Below, one piece after another: positions 45,735 through 56,645 of a stretch of DNA of 64,000 nucleotides (its first letter is position 1; every line of letters begins with the position of its first letter). The translations under genes and the position numbers were made by a program. Origin of the DNA: Ashinkailepas kermadecensis (taxonomy: Eukaryota > Arthropoda > Thecostraca > Neolepadidae); contig JAOTOM010003667.1 of NCBI GenBank assembly GCA_034440615.1, positions 62,001-126,000 of the forward strand, read 5' to 3'. The notes below the pieces were generated by a model, which was not told where the DNA came from, ran no database searches, and worked only from the letters and a program-made list of their open reading frames with translations.

Positions 45735-47429
45735 TTTAAATGTACCAAATTGTTAAAGGACTAGATCAGGTCAATTTGAATGATGCTCTTCAGTTTAGAG
45801 TATCACATAGGGGTCATCAATTCAGGTTAGACAAGTTGAGGTGTTGGTGTAGGATAGTTAAGCAACAACAGGTCTTCAGTCAAAGGGTTGTTGATCAGTA
45901 GAATAGGCTGCCTGCTGATGTGGGGAGTTCCTCATTGAGTGTATTTAAAAGTAGGGTGGACACATTTTTTAGACAGGAAAATCTTGTTTTTAAGTTCTGA
46001 TTTGTGGTGGATGGGGTGAGATTTGTGCTAGGTGGGTGTGCACGGAACAGACTCCTTTAGACGGGCATGGATGTGGTTTGAAAGTTGCTGGTAGGGCATT
46101 CAATCCACATGTGGAGGGGATCAAGGGAATAGGACTGGATGGCTAAGGTAGATAGGCATTGATAGGTGTGTGGGATGTTGGTGGATGGTTTCTTTGGGAT
46201 GTGGTGATGGTTGGGCAGTGATAAATTATTCGTGAAACAGGGTGGAATATACCACTTTCTGAACACTCAATTGACATCCTTCTCCAAGAAGTATTGACAT
46301 CCTGCTCCTTGATGCATGCTTATGAAGTCTGTGGTATTTTTTTCTTAAATGGTGTTTTGGGAATATTTGGATTTTTTAACAATACTGTGTTTATGAACGT
46401 GATTCGGAAGATGCAATCAGTCGTTTTCTCCGTAAATGCTTACGTCTCGGTTAATCTTAGCGATAATATATAGAATGTGCCATATATGCCACACCACTGT
46501 TATTTGTTGCATAATTTATATATCCCTCACCTGCCACTTCTCAGACGTGATTAAAGGGACATTCAACACTTCATGCAGTTGATTCAACACTTTTTCACGT
46601 AGAAAATGCTTCATTTCCGCCTCTTTGCCACATAGATGACATGCCGACACTACTCCACCAGAAAGCCGAAAAAAACTAAGCAGAGCACGACTCGAGGCCG
46701 TGTGTACGGATGACGTCGCTATATTACGCTCGTGTTTTTTAATTATAATATGAGTTTATATTGGTTTAGATAAGAGTAGATTGTATTACGTTAGGTTAGG
46801 TTGGGTTAGGCTGGGTTAGGTTAGGTTTTCCTATTTAATTATGAATTATACTATTTGTTGGAAGTCGTGAGGCAAGACGAGACTGAGCAGAAGCCGGCTG
46901 CTCTCTGAGCCGTGCTGTATGTTTAGTTTTTTTGGCGTTGTGGTTGAAGAGTGGTGGTGTGTCATCTATGTGGCAAAGAGGCAGAAATTAAGCATTTTCG
47001 ATGTGAAAAAGTGTTGAATCAACTGCGTGAAATGTTGAATGCCCCTCAGTGTTGGAAAAACTGGCGTTTGTTGGTGTTATGCATGCCAATAAATTTTGTA
47101 CTCCAGGATTGTGACTGGACAAAATGAAATATTTTGTACTCCAGAAGGGAAAAGGAAGAACAACATTGTTTGGTTGAGTTCTACCACTCTAAGTCCATAC
47201 CTGAAAACAACTAGCAGTTTCAGCAGTCCGTATGCGCGCACTCACCAACAATCCCTGTCGACCATAACAAAACTTTGAAACGCGTACAGCCTGTATAGCA
47301 TGCCATACCAAGACATGTTTCTCGGTGTTGCGCTAAAAACGTCTCCGCTGTCCAGTTACAACTGGCGGAATGTGACGTCATGTGAGAGGATCCTACTTTT
47401 GTGTCACTATATCGTTAATATTTAATTAA

Positions 47430-47550
47430 ATATGTATTCAATATTTATTCAATATTTATTCAATATTTATTCAATATTTATTCAATATTTATCAATATTT
47501 ATTGTTCTATATTATGCATTTATATTAATCAACATTTATTCAATATTTAT
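47430..47550. repeat. 11-bp AT-rich tandem repeat
   Basis: About six copies of ATTCAATATTT/ATTCAATATTTATC followed by degenerate copies. Non-coding. Confidence 0.85.
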
Positions 47551-48554
47551 TATTCTGAGTCATGGGCAAATATCCCTAGTTGGCAAAACTGGCGGTACTT
47601 GGTATCGCCGGAGTAAATATTTCAGGCCCCGTTTGGCAATTAAGATGCTTTGAATGCGCAATCGAAGGTCATTTTGTTAAAGAGACAACTTTTTTAGACA
47701 CCATGAGCCCGTTCAATGCAAAAAAATCACTTTATATTTCCTCAAAGTGGCTTTGGAGCAATGAAGTTCTCCGAGGTGACAACACCAAGAAACCAATGCC
47801 ATTTGTGAACTTATGAATGACTGTCCAATAATATTTTTGAAATCTGTGCTAAGATAAATTGTGCGCCTTGAAATATAACTGCATTTGGAGTTCATCAGTG
47901 TCGGTGAAGGGTCTGTAATACCTGTTCCGATTTTACTCCGACCCATCTGTTGCCGGCCCGGTAATCCGCCGTAGTTCTACCGCTGGGGTAAGCGAATCAG
48001 ACCCGGCTCTATTTTCCAGTACATCTTTGACAGCTGTTGGGAGGGACGGGCTGACGCAGTTGGTGAGTGTTTGTGGGTTGATTATTTTTTAGGTTTGTGG
48101 TGTGGGTACCCAAATGTGTACTGGCAGTGATAGCTAAGTGTGCCCATTCGGTTTCACTCTCTGTCGATTGTCATCATGAGATGTGAAGTCGTATTTCCAT
48201 AAGTTTGGATCACACTGGCGAGTGTGGCAGGAAGTGGTGCATGATAGAGACCATTGTTCAGAGAAGTAGGGGTTGGCTGTGGTGTTTGCCACGCCTGGTT
48301 TTTCTCCCCTGTTGTAAATAGATCAGCCAGAAGGTTTTGTTTGCCTGGTGCAGAGGTTGGTGGTGAAGGTGGAATGGTGTAAAGCCTTGGCTCGGCGGTT
48401 GTCATGGGTTTCGATTCCTCGTGGTGCCCGCCATCCCTCCCAGGGTCCACTGATGGGGTCCACCCGCAGTTAATTGTATCTTGCTGTGAGGAGCTTGTAA
48501 AACCATTTTCATCATTTTAAACTCATCTTTCTACTGGAAGTCTTCCTGATAGTT

Positions 48555-48690
48555 AGAAAACCTCACAAGTTATTCCCATTTTTAAAAAGGGTTCAAGGCA
48601 TGATGCACTACATTATTGCCCAGTGAGTCTTACTTGTGTCCCATGTAAAATTCTGGTGTGGTAAAACGTGCAATTGTTGAGCATGTAACA
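48555..48690 (+). mobile_element. CR1 reverse transcriptase fragment inside the hAT
   Basis: The frame codes SQVIPIFKKGSRHDALHYCP then VSLTCVPCKIL, the RT block around PIFKKG and YRPVSLT of CR1 elements. It is only about 130 bp, so it was either captured by the hAT or is a remnant insertion. Confidence 0.8.
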
Positions 48691-49650
48691 GCATGAAATG
48701 CTAACATTGATTTGTAATTCCATTAAAGCAATGCTACCTAATTATGGACAACTCCTCATTTTTTTACTACAGCAAAATTTTGGACATGGATGTTTGCCAA
48801 GATGTTTATGCATACAACAATGCTAACATTGGTTTTCAGCCCCATTAAAACAAGGTTAATTGTCGGCAAGTGCATTGCTATTTTTGTATTCCAGCTCAAC
48901 ATTTTGTACTCCAGTTAAAAATTATGTACTCCACTACCAAGAAAAAAATATGGAAATCCTACACTGATGCCCCTTTAATCACGTCAGAGAAGTGCCAGGT
49001 GAGGGATGGATAAATTGTGGAACAAAGAGCAGTGGTTTGGCATATATGGCACATTATAGATATTATCGCTAAGATTAACAGAGACGTAAGCATTTACGGA
49101 GAAAACGAATGATCGCATCTTCCGAATCACGTTCATAAACATCGTATTCAGCAAAAAAAATCCTTGAATTCCAAGAACACCTTTAAAGAAAAATTTACCA
49201 TCTTTGTGTCTCCTTTCTAACAGTATCTCGTTTATAAGTAGCATGTGCATGCTCTTGACAGGGAATGGTGACACACAAACATTTTGCAATGCAATTTTAG
49301 GTAAAGGGATTACCTATAATGTGATATGGCATACAATAGCAGTTTATAGCACAGTTATTGTTCTCCCTATCCTGAATATAGCTCTTCTTAAATTATGAAT
49401 CTCAAAACTAATGATAAAGGTACAGTCATAAGTACCTACACCACTGGCTCAACTTTGAGTCTGAAAGATTTCAAAATGACACTAATTTCATGGGAAATTT
49501 TGACATCCTACTGTGCTCGTTTCAACATCTCACACCCAACAAAAAATCATTATTTTAACCCTGTGGTTGGGGTTAGTCTTTTTTACCAGGCTAATGGTAT
49601 CTTCCATTTACAGACTTAACTGGATGGGCCATTGTGGCTCTTATTAACTC

Positions 49651-50110
49651 TTTATGACTATTTATGACCAACATGGTGGGTGCACCCCTGAGCCCAAAGA
49701 ACCAACCCAAGCAGTGTTCCATTTGATGCACTGTTGATGTTGCCATGAAAATGCAGGTATTTATGCATAAGAATCCCTTGATTGAAAAAATGTAGGGCAT
49801 GTACTTTTTGAAGCTCACCTTTCAACTTCTACCACTTCTTTGTTAAATCACATAGGAAATATGTTCACTGTTTAAGATCCCACCATTTATTGTGAACAGG
49901 GCAGATCATTTGGACTGCTTTGCTCATACTATGACGGGTTTTTGTACCACTCTCTACTAATGCTCTTGGAGATATTCAATGTTCCTTTTTAAGATGTGTG
50001 CTATATATTCAAAGAGCATCAGAGTTTTTTTTGTGAAATTATGCATTTAATATACTAGGCATATATTCACATTAGTTGCATATTTTTATTTTAAGTCATA
50101 AAGTCATGAA
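49651..50110. other. AT-rich spacer between two CR1 copies
   Basis: Nothing recognised. Confidence 0.5.
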
Positions 50111-50746
50111 GTATTTAGACTTAAATGGAAGATACCATAAGCCCGGTAAAAAACCAACCCCAACCATGGCCACATCTTAAAGAAACCACCCACCAATGTC
50201 CCACACACCTATCAATGCCTATCTACCCTAGCTATCCAGCTGTATTCCCTTGATCCCTTGTAACACATGTGGATTGAATGCCATACCAATCATTTTCAAA
50301 CTGCATCCATGCCTGCTTAAAGGGGTCTGTGCCATGCACACTTACTTGTTGTAAGTGTGCATGGTGCATTTACTGGTGCAATTACTTGTTGTAAGTGTGT
50401 GCACTTACACTCAACAACCCTTTGACTGAAGACCTGTTGTTGCTTAACTGTCCTACACCTCAACTTGTCTAACCTGAATTGATGACCACAATGTGGTACT
50501 CTAAACTGAAGAGCATCATTTAAATTGACCTGATTAGCCCTTTAAGTTACCTATTCCACTGATGAGTCTGGTTGCTTTGCAGTGCACTCTTTCTAACATA
50601 TCTATATCTTTTTCTAGGTAGGGCTCCATGCTTGTACAGAATATTCCAAGTGGGGACGCACATATGCTAGGTACAGTTTTTGTCATGACTTCCTTACTCT
50701 TATATCTTGCACTTCTATTAATGAGTCCCAACATTCTGAGTGCCCT

Positions 50747-50780
50747 CGACGCACCCTAAAGCCCAAATAACTAACTAACT
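50747..50780 (+). repeat. 34-bp SINE tail insertion with 13-bp duplication
   Basis: A 34-bp segment beginning CGACGCACCCTAAAGCCC and ending AACTAACTAACT sits in the CR1 copy. It is flanked by TTCTGAGTGCCCT on both sides (50734-50746 and 50781-50793). This is the extreme 3' end of the SINE family, inserted by LINE-type retrotransposition. Confidence 0.9.
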
Positions 50781-51624
50781 TTCTGAGTGCCCTGTTCTTA
50801 GCTGAGATACATTGTTTTTCTGCTTTAAGGTCTTTTGAAACCAACACACCTAAGTCTCTTTCCTCTTCAATAACATCCAGTTCCCTCCCTCCCATTGTAT
50901 ATCTGAAAGTCTCACCTCCAGACCCCAGATGCACAACCTTACACTTAGCATAGTTGAATGACATCAGCCATTGATCAGCCCACCTTTTAGGCCCTCCAAG
51001 TCTAGTTGAATATTACTAGATTGATAACTACTGTTAGCCACTCCTACCAGCTTGATGTCCTCAGCAAATGGACAAGTTTCACGTAATGGGTTTTTGGTTG
51101 CGAAAAAACGATAATAATACTTCGTGGACAAAACTGAAATGTTTTTGTCACAGGACAAGCATTTACAGCATAATTTAATAATTTCACTTAGGGGTTGCCA
51201 TCGATTTAAAAACCTTCTCGTAGTAATGACGTCACATATGTCGTGGTCTCGAAGCAGCCAAGCCTGAAAAACAGGGAAACATACATTGGATTGTTCCATA
51301 TGAAGTTTTTCAACCAATTCACGTAATTGATAATAGGGCGAGGGCTTGTGATACTTAAATGTTACCGATGTTTACGAAAATATGAAGCTTGGAAGGGTAG
51401 GTAATCTATTATGGTGGTAATACTTTCATTTCTGTTCCGGCATAATGTGGTGCAAACAAACAGCAAAAGCTTGTACTATGTTTACTGGTAAAATGAGTAA
51501 AATATTGGAAAAGACAATGACATAAATTATGTTTGGCTTAGCTGAACAAATACCATGGCTTCCCCTCAGCAAAACAGAAGCTGTTTATACCTAGTTCCAT
51601 AATTGTCATTCCATAGTGGGGTAA

Positions 51625-51695
51625 ACTGCAAGCTGCATGTATGTATGTATGTATGTACATGTATGTATGTATGTATGCTGCATGTATGTATGTAC
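51625..51695. repeat. (ATGT)n microsatellite
   Basis: Two runs of ATGT/GTAT units separated by CTGCATG. Confidence 0.9.
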
Positions 51696-52910
51696 TTGAT
51701 GAATGATCAATGACTAGCATGCCAAGTTTATTTTAAGTTGTGAATATTGCACATCTCACATCACATGATTGGTAAAATATATGGGTAAATACATAGAGAT
51801 GCAGTTGAAAGCACACTTGTATTGTGATAGTTTGGCAGATGTCATAGCATACCTTCAAGCAGCATTGTGATGGAAAAGAGTGGGTAAGATACCTGCTCCA
51901 ATTACTGCAATATATTGATGATATCCATGGATATATTGCAAAAAGGATGGAGATAAGGTGAAAAGGGATGACTATCGAATGGAAAATTGAAGTGATTCAT
52001 TAGCTAGAACTGCAATGGATTTTAGATGGAGGACAAGGATTGTTGGCTTAATTTGTACATGGAATGTTAGGCATATTGAGGAATTTGACTGAGCTTGAGA
52101 AAAGCAGTACAAGTATACTACTGCTGGGGCTTCTGCAGTTTGTTACAAAATGTAATGACAGTTTGACATTATTGTGCTTTAATGTATTCACGAGACAAAT
52201 GCTGCATACACTTTACCTGCATGTTGTTAGGTTTGGCTATGTTAGGTTTGGCTAGGTTTTTATCTGGACACTTTTTTATGTTTTTTCTTAAAGAAAGTTT
52301 AGGCCATGTTACATTGGGTTTGGTTTTTCGAGTAATTTTTTTTAAGAGAAAAATTGCTTGACTTATGTGCAATTTTACTATTATTATTTTTTCCATGGTG
52401 GGTTAGGTTATGGTATGTTAGGCTATGCTACACTTTTTCTTTCTTGACTTATTTTTTCTGCTGTATTACCCATCCCCAAGCCCACTTTTGGTGTTATTTT
52501 GCCAGCCAACTGAAAAGTATGCATTTGCAGAGAAAGAGAGTAGTCATATGATGTTGACCACATTCATGAACGTTGTGCTGGAAAAATAAATTCAAGAATT
52601 CAAAAATTATCTTAAAGCACAAACTTGCCAAATGTCTTGCCATCTTCAGCATGCTGCAGTCAGCTAAAAAAAAGTCAATTCTCTTCACGTTATGCTAATA
52701 TTAAAGAGCTGTGAACATCCATGTTTCTGACAAGTTGGATACTAACAAGTCACAGTTCCCATCTTTGTAAAAACGATTCTTCTATTTTGTGGGAGTTTTC
52801 GCAAAATCGGAAGATAAAATTACCGTTTTCAAGCTAAACCTTGATGTGAAAAACGTCAATGTCCTTCCGAGGAAGGTACTCTGGTTCCAGTCTCCCCATC
52901 GTCCTTAGGC

Positions 52911-53333
52911 ATGCCCACGCCTGTCAAAATACTCGTACTCATGTCTACCAGTGGTGCATATACATATAATTGTTCGTCGCAGCAAGCGGGGCCACTAGCA
53001 GAGATCAGCGGACTGTTTCGGCGTGCAGAATCGCTCGACAACGTCCTCATCTTGTCGGCTGTCGGGAGGCCGATGAACATTGCTTCTGACTTATTTCCAG
53101 TTGCATTTGTATACATCGGCACAAGCAAGAATAATTGCGTCGTTTTCTACGATCCATTTGCCCATGACAACCGGATGTCATCCAAGCTAAAACTGTCGCG
53201 ATTATTTCTAACTGGCAGCTTCCCAAATGGAAGATATAATGGGCGGCAGTCGAGCATCGCTGAGCTCTACAGATGTGACGTCACAAACATTTTGACCAAT
53301 CACGAAGCGTGGCATCCTGAGGTGCTGCTTTGA
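52911..53333 (+). CDS. unrecognised 140-residue frame in the inverted-repeat element
   Basis: It starts MPTPVKILVLMSTSGAY and ends NHEAWHPEVLL with a stop. It has a higher GC level than the surrounding DNA, and no stop codons for 140 codons in an AT-rich region. It may be the last exon of a transposase or a captured host exon. No catalytic DDE pattern or zinc motif is visible. It lies about 120 bp from the right end of the element, where transposase 3' exons are often found. Confidence 0.35.
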   Translation: MPTPVKILVLMSTSGAYTYNCSSQQAGPLAEISGLFRRAESLDNVLILSAVGRPMNIASDLFPVAFVYIGTSKNNCVVFYDPFAHDNRMSSKLKLSRLFLTGSFPNGRYNGRQSSIAELYRCDVTNILTNHEAWHPEVLL

Positions 53334-54160
53334 ATTATTTAAGTAACTTGGGGATTTTTAAGAAATAAACGAATGCCACCATCGTCTTTAAAATTACAAA
53401 TCACCAGTGAAACTTGAAAAAAAAATACGGCTTGTCCCGACATGAAACTTGTCCATTTGAACACTATTCATCAGCCCTACCTCAATGTTATTCACAAAGA
53501 TGATGAAGAGAAGTGCTCTAGAACAGAGCCCTGTGATACTCCACTCAGAACATCCTTCCAATCAGATTTACATCCATTTAACACTACCCTGTGTTTCCTT
53601 CCCCTCCACCATGCTTCAATCCAACCTATAACTATTCCAACAATCCCATGTTGCTGTAGTTGACGAATTAGCCTCCTATGAGGAACTTTATCACAAGCTT
53701 TGCTAAAGTCCAAGTACACAACATCCATCCTGCTTTGATTGTCTACTTCTTTAGTAACATACTCCATGAACTCCAATAGGTTAGTTAAACAAGACCTTTG
53801 AGATCAAAATCCATATCCATCCATGAGTATCCCTTAAAAGGTTGTGCCTATCAAGATGAATCGGAACATTCTGTTTAACCAGATTTTCTAGTACCTTGTG
53901 AACTATTGAGGTCAAACTGACTGGCCTGTAGTTTCCTACACACTTCATACTTCCCTTTTTGAAAATTGGTACTATGTTTGCATTTCTCCAATCTTCAGTA
54001 CTTCAGAATATTCCATAGACTGCTTGAAAATGATACCTAGGTGAACTGCTAAAGCTAGCACACTCTACTAAGACCCTAGCGTAAATATCATCTGGTCCAG
54101 AAGCTTTATTAGGTTTTATATTCTGCAACTGCTTTTCTACAGCTTCTGTAGTTATTGTAA

Positions 54161-55300
54161 GATACAATGACTGTGACTGAGTGACATGGGGTTGGTGCTA
54201 GTAGATGTTTAAATTATGCTTATAAATGGGAAATTATGTCCACAGCAAGTGTACCTGGCAGTGCAATCAGAACCGGCCTTCAAGCATGTGGTGCTGAAGA
54301 GATTGACCGTGGTAATACAGTGGGGTCGATAGTTTATTTATAACTCGGGATATAGCATTGATTAGACGGTTTCTGTCCATTTTTGTGTTCCTCTGATCGT
54401 ATCTTCCATGTACAGGCTTAGCATAGATGGCCCCTGTGGCCCCTATTAATCCGTAAAAACATTTTGCTGTATGGCTGATGATGTATGTGAGTTTGCCTGG
54501 GCATCCTAAGAATTATGACAACATATTTATCATTACAAATTTCACTTGAAAAAAGGTCTATATTCAGAACCAGTGGAAATATTTCTCGCAATGATAAACC
54601 ATTTGTTGGCCAGTCTGAAATGCTCCTTTTGTCGGTTGTTGAATGCACATGTGATTATTAACCTGTTGTATTCTGGCTTAAGTTCTCTCCTCATGGTGTT
54701 GTAGCTCCCTGGCTAATAGTCTGAGATGCCGGCCGATGCAGGCAATGGGCTGGATGTGGGGTAAGCCCACTTTGGAGATGCCAAGTATTCCCAGGCAATA
54801 AAGGCACAACTTTCTCCTCTGATGTTGACAAATGCAACCAATTGGAAATAATTTAGGCATATGGAATACATTAAAACACACTCACGTGCAAAATGTTAGC
54901 TTTTGTACTGTAAAATGCTACCCTTTCTGCCTAAAAACTGAAACCGCCACCCCATTAGTTGAGCTGGTTAAGGTGTCGGCATAAATTGATGCTCCCCGTT
55001 CTAGTAATGTATGGGCTTGTGATGCATTAAAGGAATGGTAACCTTAAAGTTGTTAGCTTTAAATTATTTTCCCGAACTGAAATTTCCGGATCGGGTCGTA
55101 GCGTCAGAGTCATTGGGAAACAAGCGGCCCAGGCTTTCCCTGGTGTAGGACACTGCTTCACACAGTGCCTTGAAATTGAGTTCGTGTAAAGTGGACATGG
55201 GATGGGCTGATGTCAAATAGAAAAGGTTATATCAAAACAATTGTCATTAAGTGTGTATCTCCACTCAAATCTAAAAATTTTAGAACGCTGCCTCCCAGGG
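54161..55300. other. gene-poor DNA
   Basis: 54380-54450 resembles the sequence just past the CR1 3' end at 49600-49655 (TATCTTCCATGTACAGGCTTA). 54945-55010 has a weak tRNA-like pattern. No gene seen. Confidence 0.5.
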
Positions 55301-55319
55301 TTGGAAAAACAGACTTTTG

Positions 55320-55435
55320 TCTCTGCCTGGTGCATTGTATTGTATCTGTCTGGTGTATTGTATTGTATCTGTTTGGTACGTTGTATAGTGTCTGGTGCGT
55401 TGTATTGTATCTGTCTGGTGCATTGTAACTTCACG
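55320..55435. repeat. tandem repeat of about 22 bp
   Basis: Four to five units like CTGGTGCATTGTATTGTATC with changes. Non-coding. Confidence 0.85.
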
Positions 55436-55842
55436 AAATTACCCTTGTGCAGCTGTATTTCCTGTTTTTGTACGTGACTGCCCGTGTTTTAGCCTGGGAA
55501 AGGTCCTGACATACACATGTACTATCCGAGACGGTGCAGGTCGTATCTCAGTAACCTGTACCCCCTGATTGAGACACAAGCTAGCGGACATGATTTGCCA
55601 GTGCATGGAGTCTGGTTTCGGAAAACATTAAGTCGTGACAGATGTATGCACAAAAGACAATCTGCTGCAAAATTCAGTTTCTTTAAAAGTCATTCAGGTC
55701 CGGTGACCGAACTTGGAGTCACCTTTTTCCATGTTGCATTTGTATTTCAACACTCGTGTATCCACCAACATATAGTTTTCGTTTATATCTTGTATGGTTT
55801 GTCGACAATAGTGCTTCAATGTACATCTAAGCGCCGCATTGA

Positions 55843-56018
55843 AGTGAGATCGTGGGGGACGAGTGGTCTAGGGGTAAGATGCTCGTCTCACAATCGAAAG
55901 GTTGTGGGTTCGAGTCTCACATGTCGCTACTCTTCGTCCGCGATCAATCGGCGTGAGAGATTGGCGACGCTACATGACTAAACGGTCGACGTGTCGTAAA
56001 ACCAATAACCAACCAACC
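55843..56018 (+). mobile_element. tRNA-derived SINE, best full copy
   Basis: A-box region GAGTGGTCTAGGGGTAAGAT (55861 on), CTCGTCTCACAATCGAAAGG (anticodon-arm-like) and B-box GTGGGTTCGAGTCTC (about 55904-55918). The body has GATCAATCGGCGTGAGAG and GCGACGCTACATGAC; the 3' end is GTCGACGTGTCGTAAAACC then AATAACCAACCAACC. The acceptor stem is not complementary, so it is a SINE, not a tRNA gene. The head recalls Glu or Val tRNA. Confidence 0.88.
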
Positions 56019-56028
56019 GAAGTGAAAT

Positions 56029-56160
56029 CGTGGGCTGACGGTGACCTGATCTAGCCTCGTGACCTTGGTAATCGTGGGCTGACGGTGACCTGATCTAGCC
56101 TCGTGACCTTGGTAATCGTGGGCTGACGGTGACCTGATCTAGCCTCGTGACCTTGGTAAA
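56029..56160. repeat. 44-bp unit repeated three times, identical
   Basis: The unit contains TCGTGGGCTGACGGTGACCT and GATCTAGCCTCGTGACCTTG; three perfect head-to-tail copies directly follow the SINE tail. Perfect identity suggests a recent expansion. Confidence 0.95.
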
Positions 56161-56645
56161 CTAGACCTTCATGTTTTGCATAATGCACACCCATCAATTG
56201 TAGGCAGAAATGGCAAATTGCAAGGCAGTACCTTGAACCGTTTAGGTATAAACTCAGAAGACATCAGATGGAAGGGGAAATGTATCCCCGCACTTCGAGA
56301 GTTCAACATTCATGGATGCAAATCGCAGCAGGATACCATGAGATTTTATAGGAGAAGGAAAGTCTCGAGTTTCTAATGTTTGGGACTCCTGAGTCTCGCT
56401 GTGGAAGTGTGTAATTTTGTTAGGTAAATTTGTCCCATTTTTTCCGCTATCGTGCGAGGAAGTCGGATGGTTTGTTTTTCGAGATCTCGGGGCGAAATCC
56501 GTCTCCACCACCACCACCGGCAGTGGAATCGAGTCGGGGTAACCGCACGTGGATGCGGTTACTCTGTCTGGGTATCAAGGGTGCGTGTATTGTGCGCAGC
56601 ATGGATGTTGCAAGCGTGTTCGTGTGCACACAGACGGCGGCGACC
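56161..56645 (+). other. 5' flank of the intronless gene
   Basis: No TATA or initiator identified. An open frame continues upstream of the chosen ATG to 56430, but the composition changes from AT-rich to GC-rich near 56640. Confidence 0.4.

Larger units (their letters stand above)
47047..48966. mobile_element. hAT-family element, 1,920 bp, innermost of the nest
   Basis: It starts CAGTGTTGGAAAAACTGG and ends AATCCTACACTG. It is flanked by perfect 8-bp duplications ATGCCCCT (47039-47046 and 48967-48974). Subterminal TTTTGTACTCCAG repeats lie at both ends (47093-47145; 48880-48935). It is related by TIR and subterminal repeats to the hAT at 13410. It contains an (AATATTTATTC)n microsatellite and a CR1 fragment; no transposase frame. 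Confidence 0.92.
46333..49199 (+). mobile_element. Merlin-like element with arms of about 330 bp, split by a hAT
   Basis: The left arm (46333-46665) starts GGTATTTTTTTCTTAAATGG; the right arm ends TTTAAAGAAAAATTTACC, its inverse. Arm blocks (AACGTGATTCGGAAGATG, TGCCACTTCTCAGACGTG, TTGATTCAACACTTTTTCAC) occur in both arms in inverted order. The right arm is divided: 46945-47046, then 48975-49199. Own length is about 940 bp. No transposase. The flanking 8-mers are poorly conserved. Confidence 0.8.
46216..49563 (-). mobile_element. hAT MITE, family R, copy 4, split by later insertions
   Basis: It starts CAGTGATAAATTATTCG and ends TTTTAACCCTG, flanked by perfect 8-bp duplications TGGTTGGG (46208-46215 and 49564-49571). 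Its own sequence is 46216-46332 plus about 49200-49563, roughly 480 bp together, the same size as the other copies. The break is filled by the Merlin-like element. Confidence 0.92.
45735..49650 (+). mobile_element. CR1-like LINE 3' end, host of a nested transposon stack
   Basis: 45770-46000 codes VVDQ-x-NRLPADVG and a VFKSRVDTFF-like block, the typical CR1 C-terminus. The 3' UTR runs to 46215, is interrupted by 46216-49563, and resumes at 49564 with TTGGGGTTAGTC and GGTATCTTCCATTTACAG. The minus-strand copy at 50125-50530 has the same sequence uninterrupted, which shows where the insertion lies. Confidence 0.85.
51070..53454. mobile_element. 2.4-kb element with 17-20-bp inverted ends, superfamily unknown
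   Basis: The left end is GGACAAGTTTCACGT; the right end is ACATGAAACTTGTCC, inverse with one change. The inverted match extends outwards into CAAAT/ATTTG of the host. The element sits exactly between FVNNIEVGL and FAEDIKLVG of the CR1 copy, where the copy at 39.4 kb is uninterrupted. The duplication is at most two bases (AT) and ambiguous. It holds a 140-codon frame at 52911-53333, and about 52500-52620 resembles the Merlin-like arm. Confidence 0.75.
50110..54160 (-). mobile_element. CR1-like LINE, minus strand, interrupted
   Basis: From right to left: NIKPNKASGPDDIYARV (about 54130-54060), IVPIFKKG and NYRPVSLTSIVHKVLE (about 53980-53870), VVYLDFSKACDKVPHRRL, VVLNGCKSDW and SQGSVL (53776-53492), FVNNIEVGL (about 53480). 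After an inserted element (51070-53454) come FAEDIKLVGV (51069-51030), FNYAKCKVVHLG (50964), RDLGVLVSKDLK, the C-terminus and 3' UTR. Motif order is right for CR1. Frameshifts and stops show that it is dead. Confidence 0.87.

Noticed and set aside
46788..46835. Telomere (TTAGG) tract
   Set aside because: Only a few imperfect units, embedded in Merlin-like elements at several sites.
55860..55935. Functional tRNA gene
   Set aside because: A- and B-boxes are present but the acceptor stem does not pair and a SINE body and tail follow.
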